Assembly: GCF_002056795.1 (NCBI RefSeq)
Contig: NZ_CP020104.1
Coordinates: 6,519,501-6,583,500, forward strand
Source: Spirosoma aerolatum
GTDB taxonomy: Bacteria; Bacteroidota; Bacteroidia; Cytophagales; Spirosomataceae
DNA length: 64,000 nucleotides
Direction of reading: 5' to 3'
This document shows positions 16,361 to 25,804 of this stretch, piece after piece. A program made the translations under genes and the position numbers. Under the pieces are notes generated by a model. The model had not been told where the DNA came from. It searched no databases and worked only from the letters and a program-made list of their open reading frames with translations. How positions within the stretch are numbered: the stretch's first letter is position 1; each line of letters opens with the position of its first letter.

Positions 16361-16391
16361 TTTGTGAGATAGCTCCTGTTTGATAGCTTTG
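16361..16391 (+). promoter_or_regulatory. Promoter of the hypothetical gene at 16468
   Basis: TTTG (16361-16364), 19 bases, TAGCTTTG (16384-16391): an exact match to the Bacteroidota promoter pattern. The expected start near 16398 leaves a leader of about 70 bases. The promoter lies just upstream of the divergent TlpA-like gene's start. Confidence 0.6.
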
Positions 16392-16467
16392 TACGTTGTC
16401 ATTCCTCGCAACGTGTTATCCTCTAAAATAGTTGTTATCGGGCTGCGTTCACACCAAATTCCTTGAA

Positions 16468-17529
16468 ATGCGTTTTCTTTTCACTTTTTTATCCTGTATT
16501 TTGTCTGGAACGTTATTTGGCCAATATCAAAATCGTTCCGTATCGCTAACGGATAGAAATGATAAAACAACAACGGGCTTTATCCATTTTTACGACTGGG
16601 ATAAAAGCCCCGGCTACATTGAGTTTGGGCGCGACTCGCTGAGTTCCTACACTCGAATTCAGGCCAAAGACATACAAAGACTGACGATTAACGATGGTCC
16701 TGTTTATGAAGGCTTGTACTTAAAAATGCCTTACTATGTTAAGACCCCGATAAGCGTGGGCGAACGTATATATGAGCGTGTCGATTCCACCTATTATTTG
16801 TCAGAACTGCTGCTGGATAGTCAGTCGATAAAACTATACCGAATCTTTGATGCGAATGCTACCGTTCGATTTGTGATAGCCAAGTATGACTCGCTGGCAC
16901 TGTTGCACAACATGACGATCCCATTAATTAAAGGACCAACGCTTTACACCTACAACGATCCGGCCTATCGAAAACAACTTCGGGAGCTCTTATATGAATG
17001 TCCAACGCTACGTACAGATGCCGTTCAGTACACAGAGTCCAGCATTATTAAGCTTCTTAAAGAGTACCTGACATTTTGCCGGATAGATTCTAAAATATAC
17101 CTGGAACAAAAAAAATGGAGCAAACCCATTATCGGCGTCGGTGGGTTTGGCTCAATCTGGCAAACGAAGTATCAACATACCATTGGCTATGGCTTAACCG
17201 CTCAAATTCTTTTCCCAAGGCAATTTCATAATGTCTTTGCCGTAATTGATCTGGGCAACGTCCGCCAGACGACGTTTACCGGCGACGAAAATGTTTACCA
17301 AATTGGACTCTACGCTGGGCGTTATTTTGGCAAAAAAGCGATTCAGGCTAAACTTTATACAGGTTTATCCACCGTTTTAGGCTTATTCGATACGGGGGCA
17401 GGAATAAGCTATAAGAAAATACTTTCGGCCGAAATTCGGTACTCCCCTTTAATGAACAAGATTTACGACAGCTTTCTTCAGGTAACTCCGCTGATTAACT
17501 TGAGGGCAGTTGTTCCGCTTAGTCGTTGA
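16468..17529 (+). CDS. Secreted protein of unknown function
   Basis: 353 residues from the ATG at 16468, chosen because it begins the signal peptide (MRFLFTFLSCILSGTLFGQ); an in-frame start 36 bases upstream would put 12 residues before it. The N-terminal half is beta-rich (TTGFIHFYDWDKSPGYIEF). The C-terminal half alternates hydrophobic and polar residues with many Gly and aromatics (VGGFGSIWQTKYQHTIGYGL), as in small outer-membrane beta-barrels. It is like the many Bacteroidota proteins with no named family. It precedes rsmH by 47 bp on the same strand. Confidence 0.75.
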   Translation: MRFLFTFLSCILSGTLFGQYQNRSVSLTDRNDKTTTGFIHFYDWDKSPGYIEFGRDSLSSYTRIQAKDIQRLTINDGPVYEGLYLKMPYYVKTPISVGERIYERVDSTYYLSELLLDSQSIKLYRIFDANATVRFVIAKYDSLALLHNMTIPLIKGPTLYTYNDPAYRKQLRELLYECPTLRTDAVQYTESSIIKLLKEYLTFCRIDSKIYLEQKKWSKPIIGVGGFGSIWQTKYQHTIGYGLTAQILFPRQFHNVFAVIDLGNVRQTTFTGDENVYQIGLYAGRYFGKKAIQAKLYTGLSTVLGLFDTGAGISYKKILSAEIRYSPLMNKIYDSFLQVTPLINLRAVVPLSR

Positions 17530-17576
17530 ACCAACTAATCGAACCATTAGTAGCCCTGATCAACCAGGGATTATAA

Positions 17577-18482
17577 ATGACAAATTACCACGAACCTGTT
17601 TTATTGCAAGCTTGTATCGACGGGCTGAATTTACAACCCAACGGCACCTATGTCGACGTCACCTTTGGGGGTGGTGGACACAGCCGTGCCATTTTACAGC
17701 AACTCGAAGGAGGCCGTCTGTTTGGATTTGACCAAGACCCAGACGCCCGCACCAATGCCCAGGCGCTTAATGATCCACGACTAACGTTTGTAGCCGCTAA
17801 TTTCCGTAATATCAAGCGTTATCTCCGCCTTTACAAAGCCGAACAGGTCGATGGGATTCTGGCCGATCTGGGCATCTCATCACATCAGATCGACACGCCC
17901 GAACGCGGTTTCTCCACCCGTTTCGACGCCGACCTTGATATGCGAATGAACCAGCATGCCGACCGAACGGCCCGTGATGTGGTCAACACGTATCCAGAAG
18001 CTGACCTTCACCGCATTCTGGGTATGTATGGCGAGATTACCAACGCCCGTACAGCAGCCAGTGCGATTGTGTCGGCCCGATCAAACCGACCTCTGAAAAC
18101 GGTAAATGATCTGAAAGCAGCCTTGCAGCGACTGGTGCCACGCGGTAAAGAGAACAAGTATTTTGCGCAGGTTTTTCAGGCCTTACGAATCGAAGTAAAC
18201 GAAGAACTACAGGTGCTGGAGGAATTTCTGGAGCAGGTTCCGGAAATTTTGAAACCGGGCGGTCGGCTGGTCGTTATGTCGTATCATTCACTGGAAGACC
18301 GACTGGTGAAGAATTTCATCAACAAGGGAAAATTTCAGGGCGAGGTGGAGAAGGATTTATTTGGAAATGAGATCAAGCCGTTGCAATCTGTTACCCGCAA
18401 ACCTGTTGAAGCCACCCCCGACGAAATTGCCCGTAATCCACGCGCTCGTAGCGCCAAATTACGTATTGCTGAAAAGATTTAA
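17577..18482 (+). CDS. rsmH: 16S rRNA (cytosine-1402-N4)-methyltransferase
   Basis: 301 residues, the family length. It opens YHEPVLLQACIDGL, then the SAM-binding GTYVDVTFGGGGHSRAIL, the acidic LFGFDQDPDA, LADLGISSHQID, FSTRFDADLDMRMN, and the C-terminal VMSYHSLEDRLVKNFI and RNPRARSAKLRIAEK. RsmH N4-methylates C1402 in the decoding centre of 16S rRNA. In many bacteria it heads the mraZ-rsmH-ftsL division cluster; here none of those genes follow, and a YdjC-like deacetylase is next after a small hairpin. Confidence 0.97.
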   Translation: MTNYHEPVLLQACIDGLNLQPNGTYVDVTFGGGGHSRAILQQLEGGRLFGFDQDPDARTNAQALNDPRLTFVAANFRNIKRYLRLYKAEQVDGILADLGISSHQIDTPERGFSTRFDADLDMRMNQHADRTARDVVNTYPEADLHRILGMYGEITNARTAASAIVSARSNRPLKTVNDLKAALQRLVPRGKENKYFAQVFQALRIEVNEELQVLEEFLEQVPEILKPGGRLVVMSYHSLEDRLVKNFINKGKFQGEVEKDLFGNEIKPLQSVTRKPVEATPDEIARNPRARSAKLRIAEKI

Positions 18483-18509
18483 TGAACTATTTGCCGTAGT
18501 GCGGGAGTA

Positions 18510-18538
18510 ACCCGCGATCCTGGCTAAAAATCGCGGGT
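18510..18538 (+). terminator. Small hairpin between rsmH and the YdjC-like gene
   Basis: A 9-bp GC-rich perfect stem (ACCCGCGAT at 18510-18518 with ATCGCGGGT at 18530-18538), 11-base loop, 27 bases after the rsmH stop. There is no T tail, so termination may be weak. Confidence 0.4.
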
Positions 18539-18555
18539 GGCCACCCAAATTACAT

Positions 18556-19401
18556 ATGAAACTACTCTATTCCAGCCTTTTCGCGCTACTACTACAGTCA
18601 GCTTTTGCCCAGACAGCTCCCCCGCGACTCATTGTTCGTGGCGACGATATGGGTTATTCACATGCGGGTAACGAAGCACTGATCAAATGCGTCAAAGAGG
18701 GTATAGAGACGTCGATTGAGGTTATTGTTCCGTCGCCCTGGTTTCCGGAAGCCGTTAAGATGCTGGCCGAAAACCCAACGGTGGATGTAGGCATTCACCT
18801 GGCCATCACCAGCGAGTGGGATAACGTCAAATGGCGGCCTGTATCCGATTGTCCGAGTCTGCGCGATGCCGACGGGTATTTCTATCCGATGGTCCGACCG
18901 AATAAAAATTATCCCAAACGTTCGATTGTCGAAAACGACTGGCAGTTGGCCGACATCGAGAAAGAGTTTCGGGCCCAGATCGAATTAGCGCTAAAGAAAA
19001 TACCCCGTATCAGCCATTTTTCCAGCCATATGGGCTGTTCGGATATGAGCGCTGAAGTAAGTGCATTGACCCAGAAACTAGCCAAAGAGTATAGGATTAG
19101 CATCGTTCCCAAGGATTTCGGCGTCCAGAACGTAGGCTATATTGGCCCACACGCCACTTCTCAGGAGAAAATCGACAGCTTTAGCAAAATGCTCGAGAGT
19201 CTGGAAGGGGGTAAAACCTATTTATTTGTCGACCACCCCGGACTCGATACGCCCGAAGTACGAGCCATTCACCACATCGGCTATGAACAGGTAGCCATCG
19301 ACCGCCAGGGCGTAACCGATACCTGGACTGACCCACGCATAAAAGCCCTGATCAAAACCAAAGGAATCCAGCTCATTAGCTATAAGGACCTAGCCAAGTA
19401 A
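18556..19401 (+). CDS. Secreted YdjC/ChbG-family carbohydrate deacetylase
   Basis: 281 residues with a signal peptide (LLYSSLFALLLQSAFAQ). The metal-site motifs of the YdjC-like family are present: RLIVRGDDMGYSHAGNEA (paired Asp), VDVGIHLAITSEW (His) and ISHFSSHMGCSD (His). Known members remove acetyl groups from chito-oligosaccharides or hopanoid-linked GlcNAc. The signal peptide implies action in the periplasm or outside. Its stop codon (19399-19401) runs straight into an 8-mer tandem array. Confidence 0.88.
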   Translation: MKLLYSSLFALLLQSAFAQTAPPRLIVRGDDMGYSHAGNEALIKCVKEGIETSIEVIVPSPWFPEAVKMLAENPTVDVGIHLAITSEWDNVKWRPVSDCPSLRDADGYFYPMVRPNKNYPKRSIVENDWQLADIEKEFRAQIELALKKIPRISHFSSHMGCSDMSAEVSALTQKLAKEYRISIVPKDFGVQNVGYIGPHATSQEKIDSFSKMLESLEGGKTYLFVDHPGLDTPEVRAIHHIGYEQVAIDRQGVTDTWTDPRIKALIKTKGIQLISYKDLAK

Positions 19402-19490
19402 TGATTGAATGATTGAATTGTTGAATGATTGAATTGTTGAATTATTGACACAATCCCATTCAACAATTCAATCATTCAATCATTCAACAT
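19400..19490. repeat. Inverted repeat built of 8-mers between convergent genes
   Basis: The left arm is six octamers in a row from 19401 (ATGATTGA, ATGATTGA, ATTGTTGA, ATGATTGA, ATTGTTGA, ATTATTGA). The right arm (19459-19490) carries four in the opposite sense. A 28-bp stretch starting at 19400 pairs perfectly with the right arm, and other registers pair too. It begins in the stop codon of the YdjC-like gene and ends 5 bases before the stop of the convergent radical SAM gene, so it could serve as a two-way terminator. Confidence 0.88.
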
Positions 19491-19494
19491 TAAT

Positions 19495-20517
19495 TTACGC
19501 CCACACTTTTGTGCCTTCGGTGCAGTTTCGGCACATATCGATTTCGGAACGGGAGCGAAGCAGTGTCTGGCGAAAATCCTGATAGGCTGGTCCCTGCCAG
19601 AGATCGGCGAAGGATTGCGTTTGCAGATCGCCAAGTCGGTGGTGCGCATCTTTGTCGAAACAACAAGGCACGACGAGCCCATCCCAGGTTATGACGCAGG
19701 AATGCCACATTTTCCAGCAATGGTCTCCAAACCCATTTTTGATACGATACGAGCCATCGGTTTGTTGTGCATACCGACTGTATTGATCCAGCGTTGGAAT
19801 AAGATCAGAACCTTGCTCGTAATCATAAATCTGAGCCGTTTTCAGGCCAACTTCGTCTACGCCCAACTCACGGGCAAGTTTTTTAACTTCGGCAATCTGA
19901 TGTTCATTGGGTTTTACGACCAGAAATTGAAACACGACGTGTGGCGTGCGTGATTTCAGCTCTTTCTTCCAACGCAGGATGTTCTTTGTACCTTCCAGTA
20001 CTTTTTCCAGCTTTCCCCCAACCCGATACTGCTGATACACTTCCTGCGTGGTGCCATCAATGGAAATAATTAGCCGGTCCAGCCCCGATTCGACGGTTTT
20101 ACGGGCATTAGCATCCGTCAGGTAATGGGCATTGGTACTGGTAGCCGTATAAATGTTTCGCTCGGTGGCATACCGCACCAGATCCAGAAATTGCGGATGC
20201 AGATACGGTTCGCCCTGAAAGTAAAAGATCAGATAAAGCAGGGTTTCGTGCAATTCGTCGATGGTTCGTTTGTAAAGGTCTTCACCGAGCATCCCTGTCG
20301 GACGGGTAAACGAACGTAGGCCGCTAGGGCATTCAGGACAACGCAGATTACAGGATGTAGTCGGTTCAAAGGACACCGACATGGGCAGGCCTTGTTGCTG
20401 TGGTCGGCCGGTTTTCCGGGCGATATAATAACTCGACAATACCTTAAGCGCATTGGCCACCCGCTTGGGTGTGAGCTTGGAGGCAAAATTAAAGCCGTCG
20501 ATCAGGTTGCGATTCAT
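19495..20517 (-). CDS. Radical SAM/SPASM-domain protein
   Basis: 340 residues from the ATG at 20517. The [4Fe-4S]-SAM motif is CNLRCPEC (Cx3Cx2C) at about residue 57, in the context SFEPTTSCNLRC. GEPYLHP and LIISIDGTTQEVYQQYRVGG match the TIM-barrel core. The C-terminal SPASM cysteines appear in CWKMWHSCVITWDGLVVPCC and MCRNCTEG, for extra iron-sulfur clusters. Such enzymes mature peptides or modify enzymes, or act on small molecules; no precursor peptide gene is next to it. The substrate is unknown. Confidence 0.9.
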   Translation of the reverse strand: MNRNLIDGFNFASKLTPKRVANALKVLSSYYIARKTGRPQQQGLPMSVSFEPTTSCNLRCPECPSGLRSFTRPTGMLGEDLYKRTIDELHETLLYLIFYFQGEPYLHPQFLDLVRYATERNIYTATSTNAHYLTDANARKTVESGLDRLIISIDGTTQEVYQQYRVGGKLEKVLEGTKNILRWKKELKSRTPHVVFQFLVVKPNEHQIAEVKKLARELGVDEVGLKTAQIYDYEQGSDLIPTLDQYSRYAQQTDGSYRIKNGFGDHCWKMWHSCVITWDGLVVPCCFDKDAHHRLGDLQTQSFADLWQGPAYQDFRQTLLRSRSEIDMCRNCTEGTKVWA

Positions 20518-20547
20518 GTAGTAAAGGTACAACTCCCCTGCCAACAA

Positions 20548-21054
20548 TCAGGCTGCAGATGCCATCATGGTCATGTATAAGTTGGCACCGTATCCACAGG
20601 CTAACAGAAGTGCAATCAAGTCAGTATTTATGGCCGGAGTAAAGGTTTCAGCAAAGTCAACACCGTAATTATAAGCCAGTTTGTTCCACCGAAATTTGGG
20701 AATCAGTTGTATCAACTCCATATGCTGTTCGTCTTCGAGCACAAATCGAAAGTCCCAGAATCCTTTGCTTTTTAGTCGGTAATTTTTCGTGATCCCTGAT
20801 TGCTCCTCTAAACGAATCAGGATATGCCCCTGCCAGTTAAAGGTAATATCACCTTTATCGACCCCATTGATCAGCACATCGAAGGCCGAATGCCAGAAAT
20901 TTCGCGACTTAATTGTAATCTGATCCTGTTGAAAGCTGGCGGTACCACTGCTCGAAAACCAGTTTTCGTATTGAAAGTGTGTAATCAATACCTCTTTGTT
21001 GTCGATGAGGTCGAAGCTGCCGTTACTGGCGGTTGATGAAAGTTGATAGTTCAC
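20548..21054 (-). CDS. Hypothetical protein, possible LURP-one/Tubby-like beta-barrel
   Basis: 168 residues with a GTG start at 21054. It is a run of short beta strands with aromatic turns (FDLIDNKEVLITHFQYENWF, IKSRNFWHSAFDVLINGVDK, YRLKSKGFWDFRFVLEDEQH) and a hydrophobic C-terminal helix (NTDLIALLLACGYGANLYMT). The pattern is reminiscent of LURP-one/scramblase folds, but I cannot confirm this. It ends 30 bases before the radical SAM start on the same strand and follows the Uma2 gene by 17 bases, so the three may share a transcript. Confidence 0.65.
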   Translation of the reverse strand: MNYQLSSTASNGSFDLIDNKEVLITHFQYENWFSSSGTASFQQDQITIKSRNFWHSAFDVLINGVDKGDITFNWQGHILIRLEEQSGITKNYRLKSKGFWDFRFVLEDEQHMELIQLIPKFRWNKLAYNYGVDFAETFTPAINTDLIALLLACGYGANLYMTMMASAA

Positions 21055-21071
21055 TGTAAAACGGAAAGAGT

Positions 21072-21578
21072 TTACCGAAAGACTTTTTTTAGATCAATTG
21101 AAATACCGTTGGTCGGGTCTGTGAGTATAGCGTTATGAAATACCAGTTCGTCGGCATTAGGCTGGAGAATAACTACTGTCCGAAATAAAGGCTGCACAAG
21201 CCAGTATGACTTCGTTCCCGCAGCAAAATATTCCTTCGCTTTTGCCGTCAACTCAGTATCGGATTGCGATGGTGAAACGATTTCGATTACGGCCAGTGGT
21301 ACGTCACTTTCCTTTATCTCATCCTCCTGCCAGTTGGAGACTTCGGCCGGAAAAATGCTTAAATCGGGCACCAATGGCGGATTGGGAGGAGCAAGCGACT
21401 GTTCGCTCCGAACATCAAATTGGTCTTCGTAATGGACAAGTATCTCTGAGCCAAGTCTGATTTGCAGTCTTGAATGGTTTTTACTAGGCATAGGCTTTCC
21501 GCGCTCGATTTCATAGGTTGAGCGGGTGACGTCCTCTTCTACCTGTTCTGCTATAACCGCTTCCATAATTTGTGACAT
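21072..21578 (-). CDS. Uma2-family (DUF820) PD-(D/E)XK nuclease-fold protein
   Basis: 168 residues from the ATG at 21578. It has the Uma2 hallmarks: PDLSIFP with the first Asp, VPLAVIEIVSPSQSDTELT with the Glu-x-hydrophobic-Ser-Pro-Ser catalytic strand, KAKEYFAAGTKSYWLVQP and a final hydrophobic strand. The fold is that of restriction endonucleases. The biological role of the very common Uma2 proteins is not established. It starts a probable three-gene run with the hypothetical protein and the radical SAM enzyme. Confidence 0.85.
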   Translation of the reverse strand: MSQIMEAVIAEQVEEDVTRSTYEIERGKPMPSKNHSRLQIRLGSEILVHYEDQFDVRSEQSLAPPNPPLVPDLSIFPAEVSNWQEDEIKESDVPLAVIEIVSPSQSDTELTAKAKEYFAAGTKSYWLVQPLFRTVVILQPNADELVFHNAILTDPTNGISIDLKKVFR

Positions 21579-21717
21579 ATTCTTGCGTGAAAGATACAAT
21601 AAATCAAGCCCATCAAAGCGACCAATTTCACTAATTTGCCTACTTACTCAATTAGCACTGATCTAACCGGATTAGTCAACACTGCCTTCTGCAATATACC
21701 AACCGCAACGGTTTCGA

Positions 21718-23715
21718 TCAAGCACTTGCCACTCGCCAGATCCGGCACCCCGCTTCGTCAAAAACCACTTCGCTTTCAGGCAATTCTGGTATTTCGTCAG
21801 GTAGCTTGCCAGTCATAGAAGCCGCGAAAATGTATTCTGATGGGGTGGATTCATCAATCACCCTGGTCTGCTTCCAGACAATAAAGTCAGACTCGCCAGG
21901 AGCAATCAGCCATTCTGTTTCTCTACCCACAATCTCTGCCCAAATGCTTTCGGCAAATTCACGTATGCGTAGAATGGCCTCAAACTGGTCGGCGTTTTGC
22001 CCCCATCTGAATGGCGCGTGCGTTACTTTATCGGTTTGCCGGTCATCACCAATCTGGAAAACGTACAACTTACTGTACTCTTCGTTTTCGCCCCGTTGCT
22101 CGTGCAGATTCCGTACCTCAAACCCCATGCCGACATAACTTGGCATATCGGTCAGAAACAGGGCCGTGAAATAGCGAAACAGATTGCCGGTCCGATAAAA
22201 CTCATCGAAACGGGGGTCGTCCTTATCCGCTGTCATAACGGTAAAATTGGGAGCGAACCGACGGGTTTTCAGGTAGGTATAGTAGTCGGAAAATTGGCGC
22301 CTGAACTCCGCTGACCCAACAACCATCGACTGCAAATCACCCAGCGTCGAGTCGGCTTCGATGGCTTCAAGGTGATCAAGTTCGTTACCATACCCCATTG
22401 TATCGGGGGGTGCCAGAAACGTTTCGGCAAAGAACCCGTAATAGGGTACTCCATTGGCCTGCACGTATTTTTTGATGGCTCGCAGGGGGTCATAATACGC
22501 ATCCACTTCGGCCGGAACACCCGTAGGGCGCATCTGTACGTGAGCCATATCGCCCCGCATGAAATCAAAATTGTACGTCCGCTGGCAATCGTACACTTTC
22601 CGACAGATGTAGTCCCAGGCCGGTTTGTTCGGCTGGTCGAAGTCCAGCTCCCAGTGCTGATTGTTATCCTTTGACTCATAAAACCGATACCGGGCCAAGG
22701 GCCCAAACACGCGCGACATCGCTTCGGGTTTATCGAATGCGTACTGATACCAGGTTTGTCCGAAATCGTCAATCACGTAGTCATTGGGATCAATATGTAT
22801 GCCTCGGTAAGGTGGAGCCATAGTCATCGGCAACGTCTCATATCCCTGTGCAACCAGATGTTTAATCAGCGCCAGTCGTCGCCGGAGTCGTCCGCCGTAA
22901 TCGTGTGGATAACCGAATAGCATTCTCAGCCGTTGGTTGTCCATCAGAATTGCCAGATCGGTCGAGAAAAAGGCATCTTTGGCAAACGCCAGCGGAGAGC
23001 CGTCGGCCGAGCCATGAAATTTCAGGTACTGCCAGATCGACTCTTCCACACAACGATGAATGAAGCCCGAATGATCGGCAAGTGAATCGGGATGGCCTCC
23101 TTTTACGTCGCGCTGTACCCATTCAAACAAGCTTGGACAGGCAAGCACCATCTCCGAAAATCGGTCGGTATGGGGAATCACATCCATGCCCACCGTACGG
23201 CCCATGGCATGAAGCAGGTTGACGACAATCTTAAGCTGTTTTTCAACCGAATCGAGGGCAGGAACCAGCCGAGCCAGTTCAATATCGAAAAATTCGGGAT
23301 TGATTTCCCAACTCACCATGCCATACAAACTACCCACCACACCAGGTTCCCAGATCGGCAACAAATGGATACTGTCGTGGCTGGCAGATAGCGTCAATGT
23401 GTAGTTGATCAGCTTCCAGAACGAGCCAATGGTACGCACATTGACGCCAATCATATTGCTCCGTTTGAGCCATGAGCCATCCGTGTTTCCCCTGGCAGGA
23501 CTATCAATGGTTTCGTTCGGATTTAACGCCCGCCGTAGGGTGTCGTTTCCTAATCGTTTGTGCAGTATATCGAGGGTCTGATACACTGAAAACTGGACAG
23601 CCGTCTGTGGTAACAAACTTGAAATAAACGACATACGCCCAGACTCATAGGCGTCAGTATACAACCTATACTGCTGTTCCCAGCGAGCTTGACTAGTGGC
23701 GATTGTGTTCGGCAT
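21718..23715 (-). CDS. GH13-like (alpha-amylase superfamily) protein
   Basis: 665 residues from the ATG at 23715, with no signal peptide. Segments match the four conserved regions of GH13: GMDVIPHTDRF (region I), NFDFMRGDMAHVQMRP with the candidate nucleophile Asp (region II), YYGFFAETFLAP with the candidate acid Glu (region III) and a later region IV that is less clear. The sequence is far from standard amylases, so the substrate is unknown and could be a small sugar or an intracellular glucan. It stands alone on the minus strand. Family assignment by motif only. Confidence 0.65.
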   Translation of the reverse strand: MPNTIATSQARWEQQYRLYTDAYESGRMSFISSLLPQTAVQFSVYQTLDILHKRLGNDTLRRALNPNETIDSPARGNTDGSWLKRSNMIGVNVRTIGSFWKLINYTLTLSASHDSIHLLPIWEPGVVGSLYGMVSWEINPEFFDIELARLVPALDSVEKQLKIVVNLLHAMGRTVGMDVIPHTDRFSEMVLACPSLFEWVQRDVKGGHPDSLADHSGFIHRCVEESIWQYLKFHGSADGSPLAFAKDAFFSTDLAILMDNQRLRMLFGYPHDYGGRLRRRLALIKHLVAQGYETLPMTMAPPYRGIHIDPNDYVIDDFGQTWYQYAFDKPEAMSRVFGPLARYRFYESKDNNQHWELDFDQPNKPAWDYICRKVYDCQRTYNFDFMRGDMAHVQMRPTGVPAEVDAYYDPLRAIKKYVQANGVPYYGFFAETFLAPPDTMGYGNELDHLEAIEADSTLGDLQSMVVGSAEFRRQFSDYYTYLKTRRFAPNFTVMTADKDDPRFDEFYRTGNLFRYFTALFLTDMPSYVGMGFEVRNLHEQRGENEEYSKLYVFQIGDDRQTDKVTHAPFRWGQNADQFEAILRIREFAESIWAEIVGRETEWLIAPGESDFIVWKQTRVIDESTPSEYIFAASMTGKLPDEIPELPESEVVFDEAGCRIWRVASA

Positions 23716-23839
23716 AGGGCAAATGTAAACGCACTTTTTTGAAAACCAAATGCCGATTGTTTGTGTCAAAAAGACACGTAGCAGTACTTTTTGTACGTAC
23801 TCGGTTACGCGTATAGGGTTGTTTTCAGGTCAAGCCTAT

Positions 23840-24415
23840 TTAATATGTCCGTAATACTTTTAGCCGATGGTTTTTATTGACACGTATGTGCGGATTGCTA
23901 ATCAGGTGAAATAAGATCCCACTCAATACCAGCGAGCCCACAACGGGCAAGGTATTGCTGTAGAATCCTCGGTTATTGACAACATCCGCTAGCAGATAAA
24001 CCCCTCCGGCAATCGGAAACAGGGTCCCGGCAGCGGTTATGAATGGAATCCGACGGTGTAGCAAAATAGTCTTCACTTCATCGAGCCGAAACGTTACGGG
24101 CTCATCCCGATTCATTACCTCATTGGCCATTAAAATACTGAACGTACTGTCGGTAACGTCGTATAGCTCCTCTCGGTATTTTTCTCCCCTGGCCTTAAAA
24201 TGCAGCTCATCACCAATGAAATAGCGGTAGCGCCGGAAGCCACCGATTGCATGATTGACATCGAACGCCAGATAGCGCGAAGGACGGATCAATGCCGAAT
24301 AAGAAGTCCCTCTTCGCTGTAAGAGTTGTTCAGTCGTGAGGGTATCCTGTGGCTGGGCAAAGGCCATCGATGTTGACAGACCCAAAGCCAGGAGCAGACA
24401 ATAACGGAGCAGCAT
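23840..24415 (-). CDS. Small secreted/membrane protein of unknown function
   Basis: 191 residues with a signal peptide (LLRYCLLLALGLSTSMAFAQ). A soluble beta-rich stretch (YRYFIGDELHFKARGEKYRE, DSTFSILMANEVMN) is followed by two hydrophobic segments near the C-terminus (FITAAGTLFPIAGGVYLLAD, PVVGSLVLSGILFHLISN) and a basic end. It is probably anchored in the inner membrane. I do not recognise a named family. Confidence 0.7.
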   Translation of the reverse strand: MLLRYCLLLALGLSTSMAFAQPQDTLTTEQLLQRRGTSYSALIRPSRYLAFDVNHAIGGFRRYRYFIGDELHFKARGEKYREELYDVTDSTFSILMANEVMNRDEPVTFRLDEVKTILLHRRIPFITAAGTLFPIAGGVYLLADVVNNRGFYSNTLPVVGSLVLSGILFHLISNPHIRVNKNHRLKVLRTY

Positions 24416-24661
24416 AGCAGTATCGAAACAAATCAGGTGGTTACGTAATAAAACGCAAACTACTGGTTTTGTTTCTTAAAAAATAGTTAAGATGAACCAA
24501 TAAACATCTCTGATGCTTTGGTGGCATAGAGCCCTGAAACCGAACAACCGTTTAAATCCCAGTCGAAAGTGGTAAGAACGGTTGGGGCAATTTCGCCGTA
24601 AACTGCCTGACCATTTCGGCTCTCCCTTGACTACTCCTGACTTTTCCTCAACTTTGCGGCC

Positions 24662-25729
24662 ATGATTACTGCCCCTCAACTCCGAACATTTACCGAACAA
24701 GTTTTTATTGCCATTGGCTGTTCCGAAACCGATGCCCGATTAGCCGCCGACGTACTGGTCAGTGCCGATTTACGGGGTGTCGATTCACACGGGGTGGCTC
24801 GTTTGCCGGGTTACGTGCGCCTGTACGATCATGGGCGTATAAACCCAAAACCGCACATCCATGTTGTCCACGAAACGCCCTCAACTGCTGTTGTCGATGG
24901 AGATCGGGGGCTTGGCCTTGTCGTTGGGCCCTGGGCTATGCGGGTAGCCATCGAAAAGGCCCGCACCGCCGGAACGGGCTGGGTAGCGGTACGAAATTCC
25001 AACCACTTCGGTATAGCTGGTTATCATGCCTTGTTAGCTACTGAACATGACATGATTGGACAAGCCATGACCCACGCAGCCCCGCTGGTAGCTCCGACGT
25101 TTTCGCTGGACAAACTCCTGGGAACCAACCCAATTGCAGTCGCTATTCCGGCGGCTACCGAACCGACATTTCTGGCCGATTTTGCCTCTACGGCCGTTGC
25201 CTATGGAAAGCTCGAAATTTTGCAGCGCAAAGGCAAAGATATTCCCCTGGGCTGGGCACAGAACGCCGAAGGGCAACCGACTACCGATGCCAATGCTATT
25301 CGCAATGGCGGGGCTCTACTCCCACTGGGTACCGATCGCGAGCATGGTTCACACAAAGGGTATGGACTGGGGGCTGTTGTCGATATTTTTTCGGGCGTAC
25401 TGTCGGGGGCTAATTATGGGCCTTGGGTACCACCGTTTGCTACGGCTGGCTTTATGCAGGCCAACGAAGGTGTAGGTATGGGAACGGGCCACTTTTTCGG
25501 CGCTATGCGGATCGACGCGTTCCGGCCCGCCGATGAGTTCAAAGCCCATATGGATACCTGGATTCAACGATTCCGGCAGGCCAAAGCTGTTGAAGGGCAG
25601 CAGGTTCTGATTCCCGGCGACCCCGAACGGTTGATGGAAGCGGAACGGCTGGCAAACGGCATTCCTGTGTTGGAACCCGTCATTAAAAGTCTGGAAGAAA
25701 TCGGCGGCCGATTTGGCGTGAAATTGTAA
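24662..25729 (+). CDS. Ldh_2-family NAD(P)-dependent malate/L-lactate dehydrogenase
   Basis: 355 residues with the sulfolactate/malate/lactate dehydrogenase type-2 motifs: the catalytic region DLRGVDSHGVARLPGYV, VRNSNHFGIAGYHA, GTNPIAVAIP, DFASTAVAYGKLEI and HKGYGLGAVVDI. This family oxidises 2-hydroxy acids with NAD or NADP and is unrelated to classical Rossmann LDH. The exact substrate (malate, lactate, ureidoglycolate, sulfolactate or a sugar acid) cannot be told from sequence. The aldo/keto reductase gene follows 75 bp downstream, suggesting a shared role in carbonyl or sugar metabolism. Confidence 0.88.
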   Translation: MITAPQLRTFTEQVFIAIGCSETDARLAADVLVSADLRGVDSHGVARLPGYVRLYDHGRINPKPHIHVVHETPSTAVVDGDRGLGLVVGPWAMRVAIEKARTAGTGWVAVRNSNHFGIAGYHALLATEHDMIGQAMTHAAPLVAPTFSLDKLLGTNPIAVAIPAATEPTFLADFASTAVAYGKLEILQRKGKDIPLGWAQNAEGQPTTDANAIRNGGALLPLGTDREHGSHKGYGLGAVVDIFSGVLSGANYGPWVPPFATAGFMQANEGVGMGTGHFFGAMRIDAFRPADEFKAHMDTWIQRFRQAKAVEGQQVLIPGDPERLMEAERLANGIPVLEPVIKSLEEIGGRFGVKL

Positions 25730-25804
25730 GGCGGTGATGCTACAGGTCGACATGTCATCCGCACAGTTAGTGTTTAATAAATCGGGCAGGATGTCCGCGT
25801 TACT

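Noticed and set aside
24627-24660. Possible promoter directly before the Ldh_2-type gene (TTGAC, then CAACTTTG)
   Set aside because: The -7 box lacks its first T and would place the transcription start on the start codon; the match is not good enough to call.
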